In this document: positions 1 to 11,200 of the stretch, piece after piece
How positions within the stretch are numbered: position 1 is the stretch's first letter
How the letters are laid out: every line of letters begins with the position of its first letter
Assembly (NCBI GenBank): GCA_954871525.1
Contig: OX940864.1
Span: 15,990,001-16,054,000 of the forward strand
Length of the DNA stretch: 64,000 bases
Source of the DNA: Parietaria judaica
Lineage: Eukaryota; Streptophyta; Magnoliopsida; Rosales; Urticaceae
Direction of reading: 5' to 3'
Made by a program: the position numbers and the translations under genes
The notes under the pieces: model-generated
Database searches by the model: none
What the model was told of the DNA's origin: nothing
The model's input: only the letters and a program-made list of their open reading frames with translations

Positions 1-107
1 GTGGCTCCCCTAGATTTTCCGAGCTAGTAGAAGAAACTATGGTAGTGATTAAACCATGTTCAAAACATAGCCTACAAGTCAGGCCCCAGATTTCTCTGGG
101 TTTTGAA

Positions 108-683
108 TAGGGGTGAAACCGGTACCAATAATCGGTAAATTAGCTTTTTTTAGTATTGGTATTGAAAAATCGAGATATTTTTTTTTGGTATTGGTATTGG
201 TATCGGTTCTAAAATTTATTGATTTTTTATCAAACCGAGACCGAGACCGAAACCGAGAAAAAAGAAAAGAAAACCGATAAATAAACCGGGAATAATTTGG
301 GGCAAAATCCAAAAATAATACAAACTACCATGTCCGAAATTCGAATTCCGAAGTATAAAAATACATGTCTAATACATAAAAACATCAAACATAATTAAAT
401 GACATGTAGTTCACTAATTTTATAAGAGAGTGCCTTAATTTTTGAATAAAAATGACATGTAGTACACTCCAAAACGACATGTAGTTCACAACCGATACCG
501 ATACCGATATTCGAGAAATTTGGCTATCAGTATCAGAATTGGTATCGGTATCAGAAACCGATAACCGATAAGTATCGGTTATCGGTTTTAAACTAAATTT
601 ATCAGTTTTTTTTATAAACCGATCCGGGATCGATACCAAAACCGAGACGATACCGAGAAACGGTTACAAAATTTTCACCCCTA
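108..683. mobile_element. Non-autonomous hAT-type MITE
   Basis: Perfect terminal inverted repeats TAGGGGTGAAA / TTTCACCCCTA are flanked by a perfect 8-bp target-site duplication GTTTTGAA (100-107 and 684-691), the signature of hAT superfamily insertions. The interior is rich in short 'accgata'-type motifs in both orientations near both ends, as expected of subterminal transposase-binding repeats. It has no coding capacity; open frames in it come from the low-complexity repeats. Confidence 0.92.
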
Positions 684-803
684 GTTTTGAATACACGAAG
701 AAGATGAAGTTGGAAGTTTTTTTTTCTTCTCATTTTTCTTTTAAATGGTTGAGCGATGGTTCACAGTTTTTGTTATTGGGCAGAGTGCTATTTTTTTCTC
801 TTT

Positions 804-888
804 ACAATAAAATGAAAATGTATGATATAGGAAGTCATGGAGATTGGGAAGATTTTAGCTTTAATTTGCATTCTCCATGCAAATACGA
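804..888. repeat. Diverged direct repeat, copy 1
   Basis: About 85 bp beginning ACAATAAAATG and containing 'ggaagtcatggagatt' and 'tttaatttgcattctccatg' is repeated, with roughly 15 percent differences by eye, in the same orientation at 2159-2244. The two copies bracket a gypsy gag remnant. They might be pieces of its LTRs, but the sequence next to the repeats does not match, so this is unproven. Confidence 0.6.
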
Positions 889-1314
889 ACCCGTCATTTC
901 TCCTCGTGTTGGAGAAAATTCGTCCTCGAATTTGACAGTCAACGTGCATGTTTCCGTACTCTGCTGCCATTGTCATGCTTATGTCGACGCCAAAGACGCC
1001 GACGTAATAAGACCTTTTCAGATCTGCACTTCTGATGATGTCGAGTGATATTTTCATGACTTTTTTTTTTCGTCCGTTGCGCTCGTGCCGTTTCGCAGTA
1101 TGTCTTTGTGTCACGCCTCCACACTTGTGCGTTGTTCCCGAACTCGCTCTACAAAAACCTGAATGGTTCGACGTCGTGCATTGGCAATCATACCACATCC
1201 GCAATTAGTTTTCTTTGACACGCACGTTGTTGTGGGGAGTGTCGTAGAAAAAAATGTCATTTGTCGGGACTATTGTAATAACCATGATTGATAGAAGCTC
1301 GCAAACAATGAGAG
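889..1314. other. Unassigned sequence, possibly retroelement-derived
   Basis: This 0.4-kb stretch is more GC-rich than the surrounding DNA and has overlapping open frames on both strands. None of their translations resembles a family I recognise. It lies directly downstream (minus strand) of the gypsy gag remnant and may be decayed retroelement sequence. Confidence 0.3.
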
Positions 1315-1862
1315 TTACGCTCGCGTCACTATCATTGTTTCCTCATCGTATTCATCGTACACGGCCTCGTCGTACGCTAACTCGTCGGACATAGTATCAC
1401 CGTACTCTGTCTCGCCGTACTCCGATTCGTCATACACGGCCACGCCGTGTTCCTCCTCCTCGCACATGGGTTCGTCGTGCTCCTCCTCGTCGCACATGGG
1501 TTCGTCGTACTCCTCCTCGTCGTACACAGCCTCGCTGTGTTCCCCATCTTCGTACGTTGTCTCGTCGTACTCTGGGATAACCAATTTGAATAGAGGGTTT
1601 TCCACCGCGCAAACTCTGGAACCGCCTCACGTACACGCATCTCGTGACCGTAGTTCTTGTAATTCCACCCGTATGGATTCTCATGATCATCCTCCGTGTC
1701 GGATTTGCCTCGCCAGTGGTGTTGGTGCTCCGTGTGTTCCTGCAACAATGCTTGCAGTGCTCGGGACAATAACTTTATTAGAACGCACAATCCGTCGAAA
1801 TCTTCACGTCTTACCATGTCGTTTACGAAAGTGTCATGAACGACCCGTTTCTTCGGCGCCAT
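1315..1862 (-). pseudogene. Ty3/gypsy-like gag remnant
   Basis: A minus-strand frame starts with ATG at 1862, 16 bp downstream of a primer-binding site (1879-1891). The first ~75 residues look like the start of a plant gypsy gag, ending in a segment with VREAVPEF; in this family that precedes the capsid domain. Near 1600 the sensible frame changes, and the downstream frame (1605-1315) encodes a strongly acidic run of YDEEEY / MCDEEEH-type repeats ending in a stop after MIVTRA. Capsid core, zinc knuckle and pol are missing. I infer a frameshifted, internally deleted gag fragment. The assignment rests on the PBS, the position of the ATG and weak family resemblance. Confidence 0.55.
1330..1590 (-). 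repeat. Imperfect 15/30-bp coding-type repeat (acidic peptide)
   Basis: Plus strand shows repeated 'tcgtcgtactcctcctcg' and 'cacatgggttcgtcgt' blocks. On the minus strand they translate to alternating tyrosine/histidine and Asp-Glu clusters. The repeat is inside the gag remnant and probably expanded by slippage. Confidence 0.7.
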
Positions 1863-1878
1863 CTATGCAGAAACGATT

Positions 1879-1891
1879 GGCTCTGATACCA
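1879..1891 (-). other. Retrotransposon primer-binding site (initiator Met-tRNA)
   Basis: The minus strand reads TGGTATCAGAGCC, the canonical plant LTR-retrotransposon primer-binding site complementary to the 3' end of initiator methionine tRNA. It lies 16 bp upstream of the gag-like ATG. An LTR would be expected just to the right (from about 1894), but its outer end cannot be placed. Confidence 0.7.
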
Positions 1892-1894
1892 TCT

Positions 1895-2158
1895 GATGTA
1901 GCCCGAGCAATGCTAAAGAACGAGAATTTTTTGATAAGCTTTCACGCTCTAATTTTCTATTCAATCATCAATTAATATTCCACTCTTTGAATTACAAATA
2001 TATAGCATATCAAATCCCTTAAAACATACCTCCCCAAAATAAACCCACGATTAATAATTTTAATGACAAATAAAATAAATTAAAATAAAGCCCACGATTA
2101 ATCCTATCAATCACACAAAATAAAAATCTTGATTTGTTAAAAAAGATATTAATAATAA
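1895..2158. other. AT-rich sequence, possible LTR remnant
   Basis: The stretch lies where the 5' LTR of the minus-strand gypsy remnant should be. It is AT-rich, with no clear TG...CA boundaries and no coding signal. Confidence 0.3.
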
Positions 2159-2244
2159 ACAATAAAATCAAAGTATATGAAATAGGAAGTTATGGAGATT
2201 AGGAAGATTTTTGGCTTTAATTTGCATTCTCCATGTAAAGTACG
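2159..2244. repeat. Diverged direct repeat, copy 2
   Basis: Partner of the repeat at 804-888: same order of the motifs 'ggaagttatggagatt' and 'tttaatttgcattctccatg'. It ends shortly before the MITE at 2275. Confidence 0.6.
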
Positions 2245-2274
2245 TTTGCATCAGGGTCCTAAGTTAACTTTAAG

Positions 2275-3097
2275 CAGTGGCGGAGCCATGATTTTAATCC
2301 AAGTGGTGCTAATGTAATATATATTTTTTTTAAGTGAGAAGCGACGAACTTGGCAAGGAGCAAGAATATAGCCAGAACCAACGACAAACTTGGCGACGAG
2401 CGAGAACAAAGCTAGAACCAACGAGTTTGATTTTCAATTATTTTTCAATATTCACAGACCTGAAACATCAAACATGTGCAAAAATCAACTTAATTATAAT
2501 CAAAACAAATTATTAAAGTAACTAAAAAATAGAACATTGAGTATATAATTATAACAAATTAATATAAATTAATGAATATAATATGTGTAGAAAAGGACTT
2601 CCATTAAACTCTTTAAAAATAAGGACATCATTACGTACGTGAAAGTCGGAGCGACGCTGGCGGCGAGAACTGACGGGGAATGGCGAGAACCGATTGTGTG
2701 AGAATCGCAGCGACGGCGACAACGAGAATTGAATGTGAGATTCGCAGCGACGGCGAGGGCGAGAACCGAGTCGCAGTGACGGCGATGGCGAGTACCGAAT
2801 GTGTGAGATTAGTAGCGATGGTGAGGGCGAGAAATGAGTCGCAGCGACGACGAGGGCGAGAACCGACTGTGTGAGTGTCGCAGTGATAATGACGGTGAGA
2901 ATTGATGGCGAGGAAGAGGAGAGTGAATCATGAGGGGGAGCCGGCTAGGGCGAGGGAGAAGGAGAGGAGATCGAAAGGCAATGAAGAGGAAGAAGGAGGG
3001 ACGTGCGAGTCTATTGGCATTCAGTTAACAAATTTTTTTATATGTTAACTGGGGTGGTGCCCGTACACACACTAGTGTGTACGTGGCTACGCCACTG
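2275..3097. mobile_element. hAT-like MITE carrying a GC-rich minisatellite
   Basis: The ends are inverted repeats CAGTGGCGGAGCCA and TGGCTACGCCACTG (one mismatch), flanked by near-identical 8-bp duplications ACTTTAAG (2267-2274) and ACTTTAGG (3098-3105). No transposase is encoded. The interior holds an AT-rich stretch and then a GC-rich minisatellite at 2640-2960. A related copy in the opposite orientation lies at 6047-6893. Confidence 0.82.
2640..2960. repeat. Degenerate minisatellite (CGACGGCGAGAACCGA-type)
   Basis: Imperfect 20-35 bp units based on 'gcgagaaccgagtcgcag' and 'gacggcgagggcgagaa' repeat through this stretch. The GC content contrasts sharply with the flanking AT-rich DNA. Open frames across it are repeat artefacts. 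Confidence 0.8.
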
Positions 3098-3105
3098 ACT
3101 TTAGG

Positions 3106-4286
3106 GGCCCTTAAAATATTTTTTAAAAAAATATATTTTTTTTAATATGAATTAAATATACAATAGTATATCTAATAAAACTTGGGCACTAAAATTTGGG
3201 GACCCGAGACGCCAGCCTTACTCGCCTATAGTCAGGTTTGTCACTAGGTGTATTGTATACTAAAATTTTCATAAAATATTGAATATTATTAAAAAAGAAT
3301 AACATATATTTAAAAGAAATTAAATTTCTTTTGAAAATGAAATTTTAGAAGGATTTTTTGAGGGATTATGTGAGGATTAATGTGAAAAGGTTGAAGAAAG
3401 TGTGGGTTTTATTTTGTTAAATATTAAATTTGAAAAATAAAAACGATTTGAACATTACCAACTACTTAGTGCCAATTTATGCTCACACGAATTACCGTTG
3501 GTATACGGTATACCCGTGGGATAAAGAACTCACACATCACAATGTATTTTTTAAGAGTTTGAATTTGTTTGAATACATAAGTTATAAATGAAAATTCTAC
3601 TACAAAACACCAGAAATCTCAATGATGATAGAAATTCAAGGAAGAAAAAAAAAATAGTTTGTAATGCAAAAGAACCAAAGAAATATTATTGAAGAATAGG
3701 GTTGCGCTAGAGTTGATGATGATCTAGACTCTTAATCAAAATAATTTTAAAGAAAACCCACAAAATGCCCAAACAACACTTAAAGTTTAAAAGAAATGTC
3801 CATAGTTTCATAAAACTAATTTATACCAACTAATAATTTTGTTTGGACTATATTACCCTTATTATTGAAAAAATGATCAAATATCTGTTTCATTAATTTA
3901 CACGTAATAGCTCCTATTTATTAGGTAATTTTAGTAAATAAAATAAATTATTATATAATTATATATACACGTTTGCGTTATCTATATCTAAGGGTGGCCA
4001 ATTAACAACTAATTGCCGTAATTTTAGTGGAAAAATGAATAGAAAGCGCGTGTGTAACAACTAATAGCCTTATTTCTAGAATAAGTATAGAATCGCAATA
4101 CTCTCAAAAAAACAATTATATTCGTTTATGCTAGAGAGATAAGAGAGTTTGAAGCTGCGATTCATCGCTAAATCGCAAAAGCTCTCGCCCAGAGAGAAAC
4201 ACGAGTCAGCCGCTGGAGAACCGTGAGCACAAGCGTCGGCGGGAGCGACGGGATGAGCGACTATGAGAGAAGGAACAACGGAAAGA
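3106..4286. other. AT-rich intergenic, no gene seen
   Basis: No supported gene. The first ~130 bp (ttaggggccctt ... ggggacccgagacgcc) resemble an older degraded insertion into which the 2275-3097 MITE landed, but I cannot set its ends. Confidence 0.4.
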
Positions 4287-4862
4287 GTATAAATTCGTAA
4301 CTTGAATTACAATTAAAATTACATGTATAAATTCGTAACTTAAATTCATAAATACTATTATAAATTCGCAACTTAAATTCGTAACTTAATTTACAATTAC
4401 AATAAGATCTATAAATTCGTAACTTAACTTCAAATAATACTAGTATAGAGTCGTAACTTAAATTATAATTAACTTAATGGGGATTGAACTCATAAAATAC
4501 GTAACTCAAGGAAATAAAACGATTTCCTTGAGTTATTTACTATAAATTACATGTATAGTTATTTACTACTACGAATTCGTAACTTAAATTACAATTACAT
4601 GTATAGTGATTTAATTTTATAAATTCGTAACTTAAATTACAATCACTATACAGTTATAAATTCGTAACCTATAACTTACTATTATAAATTCATAATTTAA
4701 ATTACGAATACAGACATAGTCATTTACTATTACAAATTCGTAACTTAAATTACATTTACATGTATATCGATTTACTTTTATAATTTTGTAACTTAAATTA
4801 CAATTATAATTTGTAACTTAACTTCAAATAACACTATAAGTAATTTGTAACTTAAATTACGA
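4287..4862. repeat. AT-rich tandem array (ATAAATTCGTAACTTAAATTAC unit)
   Basis: The core 'attcgtaacttaaattac', often followed by 'aattacatgtata', recurs about 14 times with irregular spacing and point changes (ttcgcaactt, tttgtaactt, ttcataattt). It is a variable-length minisatellite of roughly 35-50 bp units with no coding capacity. Confidence 0.85.
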
Positions 4863-6046
4863 ATTAATATATACATCTTATAAGTATCTTACTACCATCG
4901 AATACAAGTTTAAAACATGAATCGTTAAAGTAATTTAATTTTTTTAATATTCCAAATAAAATCGTTAAAATAAAATTATTTGAATTTTGAATACTGATTA
5001 ATAGGGAGAATTTTAAATCGTTATTGTATTTACCTATATTTAAGGAAATAATTGTGTTTTAATTAATTCAAATAATTCTTTGATCTGTACACAATTAATT
5101 CAAATAAACACACGTTAAACAATAAATAGGAAATCTATATTTAAGGAAATAAATTTATTTTGTTTTAATTAATTAGATTAATTGTTGATTTTTTGTTATT
5201 TAATTTATTCACACGTATAAAAAAAAAAGGAAGGGCATATTGGTCTATATTGCAATTAGTTGGTAGTTTTAATTACCAAAAATAGGTTTGGGCTTTTTTT
5301 TGAAACATTGAGTCACAAATAGGCATTTGCTTCATTGTTATGCTCTATTTTGAGAAAAATGTCCCGCAAATTATGAGTGAGATTTTCGGTCGCGAATTTA
5401 AGCAAAAGTTGTTCTTTGGGTACATAATTATATGATGATTGAACACTTATACGCATAAATATTTCAATTCGATGTGATACATAATACATTAGCTTAAAAA
5501 TATTAAATTAATGATAAATTATATATTAACTAACTTCTAACTTCTACAAGAGTTAAGAGTTAAAGACCATTTGATACACATTATGGATTAACACGTAATT
5601 AGTTATTTTTTTTCATAAAAAAACAAGCGTAATTAGTTATTTTTCGTAGTCATCAACTTATGGAATTTCAGTGTACTGTATTTCGTCAATATATCATAAT
5701 CGTCACGTCACTTTGTGAAAGCATATCGGAACGTTATGTTTAGTTTCAAAGTGTGTCATGATGAAAAGTGTATAATCATTCATAAATAATGATATTCTTG
5801 CATTTCATGCATAAAAGTTTCAACTTTAAATAAAGTATTAGGATCTTTTGCGTATCTTTTTATCATTATAAATTTATGTTGAGGATCATCGTGGAGATTG
5901 AGACAATAGCGATAAAAATATACGACTTCATTTAAAATTGTATTTTAGTTTCAAATTAACAAAAAAAAATTTTTATGTAAAATAATTATGGACTTTTAAA
6001 GACCAAGTGACGGTGATCAGGGACGTGTCGCGCTGCTTCTAAGAGC
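4863..6046. other. AT-rich intergenic, no gene seen
   Basis: Long AT-rich stretch with no open frame of interest, no RNA gene and no transposon ends that I could pair. Confidence 0.5.
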
Positions 6047-6893
6047 CAGTGAGTGTAAAGACACCACCTGGATTTTTTTTTTTTTAAATTATATATATTA
6101 TATGAGAATTCTAAGAGTCGACTTCTCTTATTCGATCATCTTCTTCTCATCACTCTTCGAACTTTTACCCCCTTTTCCTCGCCTTAGCTGTTCGTCTCCC
6201 CCGCCGTTGATTCTCACGTCGCCGTTGATTCTCGCCACTCATTGTCAGTTATTGCACTCACCCTCGCCGTTGGTTATCGCTCTCGTCTTTCTCACCGTCG
6301 GTTCTCACTCTCCCAGTCGCTGCGACTCGGTTCTCGCTCTCGTTGTCGCTGCGACTCGGTTCTCGCCGTCGCTACGACTCGGTCCTCGTCGTCAGTGCAA
6401 CTCGGTCCTCGCCATCGGTTCTTGCCGTCGCTGCGACTCGGTCCTTGCCGTCGCTGCGCACGGTTATCGGTGTTGCCGTTGCTGAAATTCTCATACCTTC
6501 GGTTCTCGCCTTTGCCGGTCGGTTCTCGCCGCCGCCGCCACTCCGACTCTCAAGTACGACTCTCTCATACGTAATTGACACACAATTCTTATTTTTCAAA
6601 TGACAGTGTTTTAAGGCCTATATATGATTATTTATCTCAACATAAAAATCTAGTGAAGAAAACGACACTCATATCACATGTATTGATGTAAATATTTATA
6701 CACTAAAATAAATAAATAAAAAAACCCAGAGCATATACATATGTATTGTTGCGACGTTGAAATATTTTGAAAAGATATTGGATACCGGCGTTACTTGTTG
6801 CAATTGTTAACTAGTATGCTTGAATTTGTTTGTTTTTTTTTTTTTTAAATTTACATTAAACACCACCTGAATTGAAATCATGGCTCGCCACTG
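6047..6893. mobile_element. hAT-like MITE, inverted copy of the 2275-3097 family
   Basis: Read on the minus strand from 6893 it begins CAGTGGCGAGCCATG, nearly the same as the left end of the element at 2275. The other end (CAGTG at 6047, followed by ACACCACCT) matches the family less well. The interior (6180-6560) contains the same GC-rich minisatellite in opposite orientation (gtcgctgcgactcggttctcgc-type units). No clear 8-bp duplication remains. Apparent Arg/Ser-rich open frames inside are repeat artefacts. Confidence 0.65.
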
Positions 6894-7026
6894 CGGGAGC
6901 ATAATATATTATATACATTTTTTTAAAGATAATTATGATAAAATTATTTGACTTCGATGATATTTACAACACAAAAAGGAAGGCTCCTACTTATGTGATC
7001 GCCACATGACGTGACATGTGGAAAGT

Positions 7027-7503
7027 AGGGGTGTAACCGGTCGGTTAACTTGTTTTTTTTTTCACTATTTTTCAAAAAATAACTTGTTTCCGGTTAATTG
7101 TATTTTAATAACCTTAACTTGTTTTTCAAAATCGGTTAACCGAAAACCGGTTAACCTGATTTCTGGTTATAAAAGTTGAATAACTTGTTTTAATAACCTT
7201 AACTAATCTTGAATAAAAAAAAATATAATTTTTTATACATTTTAACACAACAATAAAATATATTAGTCCAAATAGCATACCGGTCCAAAACATAAATAAA
7301 AAAGTACAAATTTAATATATTTTAAAAAAAATATACATATTAATATTAAAACGGGTTACCAAATAACCGGTAACCGTATCCGGTTTGAAACCGGATACGG
7401 TTAACCTTAACCTGTTAAAAAAATCCGGTTACGGTTATTTTAAACCGGATAATTTCCGGTTACGGTTTAAAAATTCGGTTATCGGTTATTTTGCACACCC
7501 CCA
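7027..7503. mobile_element. Non-autonomous hAT-type MITE
   Basis: Ends TAGGGGTGTAA and TTGCACACCCCCA form imperfect inverted repeats. Flanking 8-mers TGGGAAAG (7019-7026) and ATGGAAAG (7504-7511) match at six positions. The interior is dominated by inverted 'ccggttaacc', 'aaccggttac' and 'aacttgttt' motifs near both ends. It is non-coding. Confidence 0.75.
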
Positions 7504-7610
7504 ATGGAAAGTGACGAAGAAAAGCATAAATGAATCAACAAAAATGGAAAAACAGATATATTTCCATCAAAGTTCGAGCATAGATATTATAAGTATACAT
7601 ATTGATGAAG

Positions 7611-7819
7611 TCCAATATTTTTCTCGCAATTAACCCAAATAAAATATTGGAGACGTGGCATAACACATTCATGTCATATGGCGTTCAAAGTTGTTTTGTT
7701 GCATTTTTGCAAAGTGATGTATTTTTATCATCAAAGTCAAATATTTTTCTCGCAATTAACTCAAATAAAATATTAGATTCAAGTGACGTGGCATAACACA
7801 TCATCGTGTCACTTGGCGT
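7611..7819. repeat. Tandem duplication split by the hAT element
   Basis: A unit of about 125 bp (atatttttctcgcaattaa ... gacgtggcataacac ... ggcgttcaaag ... gatgtatttttatc) occurs once at 7611-7736 and again from 7737. The second copy is interrupted after 'cttggcgt' at 7819 by the hAT transposon and resumes at 12308-12357. Confidence 0.75.
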
Positions 7820-8267
7820 TAGTCCCCAAAATGTATACAAAAAACCGATTCGGGTTTTAGTTTTTTATTTTATTTTAAAAAACCCGGATACTGATATATC
7901 CGGGACCGGGAAAAAAAATCCCGGATATATCCGGATCCGGGTTTTTATTTGTTTTTTTTTTAATTTGTGTTATTTATTGTTTAGTCCCTAATTTCGTTTA
8001 GTTGTTCAAATCTAACATTTTGGTACTTAAGTTCGGTTTTGAAAAAAATAAATGTTTAAATTCTTAAATTATTTTGAGTGTTTTAAATATTTAAAAAATA
8101 ATTATGAAATAAATAAAACATACAACAACAAAAGAAAGTAAATATGTGTTTTTTATTCAACAAACTTGAAGGTCGGATACGGGAAAGTACAACTACAAAC
8201 AAATTTCGAAAGGCAAACGAAGTTACAAATTCAAAGTACAATAAGAAAACAAACAATTGAAAACGAA

Positions 8268-11200
8268 TTACATTTGAATTTGTGAAAAGTAATTCGCCAT
8301 TTTTCGGTCGAACATATCGTTTTCTTGTTGTCGCTTGTTGGCCATAATCCAATCTCTCGAAAGCATAAGGATCTCAACCATCAATGACCTCGTAGACTTG
8401 CGGCGAGGCTCTAACATCCTTCCGGCCATTGAGAATACCGCCTCTGATGACACCGTTGAGACCAGGATTGTGAGAATGCCACAAGCCAACAAGGACAAAA
8501 CCGGATACTCCGGTAGATTTGCGTGCCACCATTGAAGAATGTCGAGGCCTTCGTTAGGGCACGGTGTCGGAGGAAGGTTGCAGAATCGGGCGTACTCGTC
8601 GACGGTGTTGCGCCGTCGACGTCGACCAAGAACTTGAGATCCCGAAGTGCCACTTCCTTGTGAACCTGGTGAAGAAGTCGACGTATTGCCGCGCCCAATA
8701 GCCGTTAGGTTGTAGAATAAACGGTGATTGTACACGTATGGTGAACCACCGGCCCCGCGTCCGCCCTATATTGAACAAAAAATATTAACGATTATTAGAG
8801 TAATGCTAGGAAATTAAAATAATTAATATTAAGAAATAAAGTTAAAAAAATTACCTGAGTTTGTTGTTGTTGTTGATTCGTTTCCTCCATCTGATCTTCG
8901 AAGTCGTTATATTTTTGCTCGTACTCTTGGTAAAGGGCATTCATCTTCTGATCCGCATCGAAGTAATTGTGCGTCATATAGGGCTCCCCCGTGATTTCTT
9001 GCATGGCAGTTAAGACATCCTGCAGTTTGGAAAGCTTCAGTGTCGGATCCACGATTAAAGCGGCGCAGTATAGAAATGAGAGCTTTTCAGGACTCCAATA
9101 ATACTGGAACTTTGTAATCATCGAGGTTAGTACATCGGTAAATAAAGTATTACATTTTGCGGTTTCAAAATGACAAAGTATATTGAAAATAGCGGGCAAA
9201 GCTCTCTGAGACGTGGGTGAGTAAACATGAGATAAATCAATAGTAATTTGATTAAAAAGGTGTAGAAAAGCCTGGAATTGGATGGCGGTTAGCCAATCGT
9301 TCGGAGTGATGTCTTCGTGGTCGTCGTGCTCGGGGCTGTTGATCCAGTTCGTAAGAAGCTCCTTGTATGGTATGACAGCATCCAACATCATGTAAGTCGA
9401 GTTCTAGCGGATCGGCATATCCGGTTAAAACGTTCTTACCTGGTAACCGTGAACCCTGCAATAATCTTCCCAAGAAACTGTGCGCATAGTAGATGATCGT
9501 ATATACAAAATAATGTTCCTAATTTTGGCGATACTATCGGAATTAACGCGAAGACCGGATTGAACTATCAAGTTTATAATATGACATGCACACCTTTGAT
9601 GAAAACAATCGTCCCTAAAATTGGTCAAACTTTCCTTCATTACTTCTACGGCATTGGCGTGGGCACTGGCGTTGTCTAACATAATGGAAACGACTTTATC
9701 CTTAAGGTTCCGATCCGACAAAACTTCTAGTATAGCCTCGTCTAGGTTTACTGTTGTGTGCCTAACCCTCAACGGCTTAAAACCTATGATACACTTTTCC
9801 ATATTCCAATTATCGTTAATAAAATGAGCTACGACAGTAATATAATCATCATTAGCATGGCATTTCCAACAATCCGACGTTAAAAACACTTTGTAAGAAG
9901 ATTGTTGGAACATTTCTTGTAAAGCGGCCCTTTGCTGGTTATAAAATTTGAGAATTGACTCGTGGTTTATATAATACGAGATTTCCCTATAGTTTATCGG
10001 CGCCACCTTCATCATCATTTTGTTAAAACCTTCTCCCTCGGGCGCCGATATAGGCAAACCATCGTGTATAGTCCACTGAGCAATATACATTCTACATAAA
10101 TCATCGGGTAAGCGACTTACCTCCTCCGCCCGCTTTTTCTTTAGACATGTCTTGACGTGGTTTTCTAGGCGGTTGTTGCCGTGGTTCTTCAGATGGGCCG
10201 GAAATTTCTCACTGCAGTGTCACCAAATCCCCCACCTATCTTCTAAGCCGGTTTCGTAGTTGTATTTGTAGTCGGGTATGAAGTCGTGCTGCCAAACTGC
10301 TTCCGTTAATTTCTTTCGCTTCCTCGCCGGCGGATGGGGGGGCCGATCGTGCTCACCCGGAACTAAGGGTTGTTGGGCACGTCCACGTCCACGTCTAGCT
10401 GGCGGCCGCGTTGGTACAACTTTGTCAACTTTCTCCTCCTCGCCTTGGCCTTGAACGTAGTTCGGGTCCTCCGTATCATCATTCTCATCATCACCACCAT
10501 GACCATCATACTCGTCATCGGGGTCGTTGGATTGGTTCCTCGACCTCGTCTCCTAAAAAAAACAAAGGAATATTACAAGAGTTTAATATTAATTTAAATA
10601 TTACAAGGAATATTACAATTATTAAATTTTAATATTAATCATATTAATTTAATTAAATTTCATATAGTTAAATAAAAAAGTTAACAAAATTAAAAATGGT
10701 ATTTCTTATGTTTGGAAATAATTATCAAGCTCTTTTAGACGGAACTCCCCGAGGTTCCACGGCCAGATCGACTGGAAAGGATGCTATGATCTCGATTTAG
10801 GCCCAAGCTTTTCTAGACAGAACTCCCCGAGGTTCCCAGGCTAGCTTGGAGGAGATTGCAAAGCAAACCTTATTTAAAAACCAATCTTTCTAAGTCACCA
10901 TAATCCTTAAAAACTTTATAATTGTCACCACACATAAAAATTACAATTTTTATTTTTTTAACTATTTAAAATTTAACTAAACTAATATGACTAATGATTA
11001 TTTAGTTATTAATTATTAGTATTAATTACTAAATAGTTATTAATTAACTTATTAAGTAACTTATTAGTTATTAATTTTTAAGTATTAACTTATTAACTTT
11101 TTAATTTTTATTAATTACTAATGTCTATTTATTAAATATTAAGTAAGTAACTATTTTTTAACAAACTAATATTTAATTTATTATCTAACAATTTCAAATA

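Noticed and set aside
6102..6603. Overlapping Arg/Ser-rich open frames on both strands
   Set aside because: All three frames and both strands are open because of the GC-rich minisatellite in the MITE; no family resemblance.
9407..9437. Possible short intron in the hAT transposase at CAG|GTAAGA
   Set aside because: The sequence between keeps the same frame and reads as family-like protein (PDMPIR then NSTYMML) apart from two stops, so in-frame nonsense changes explain it better than a ~30-bp intron.
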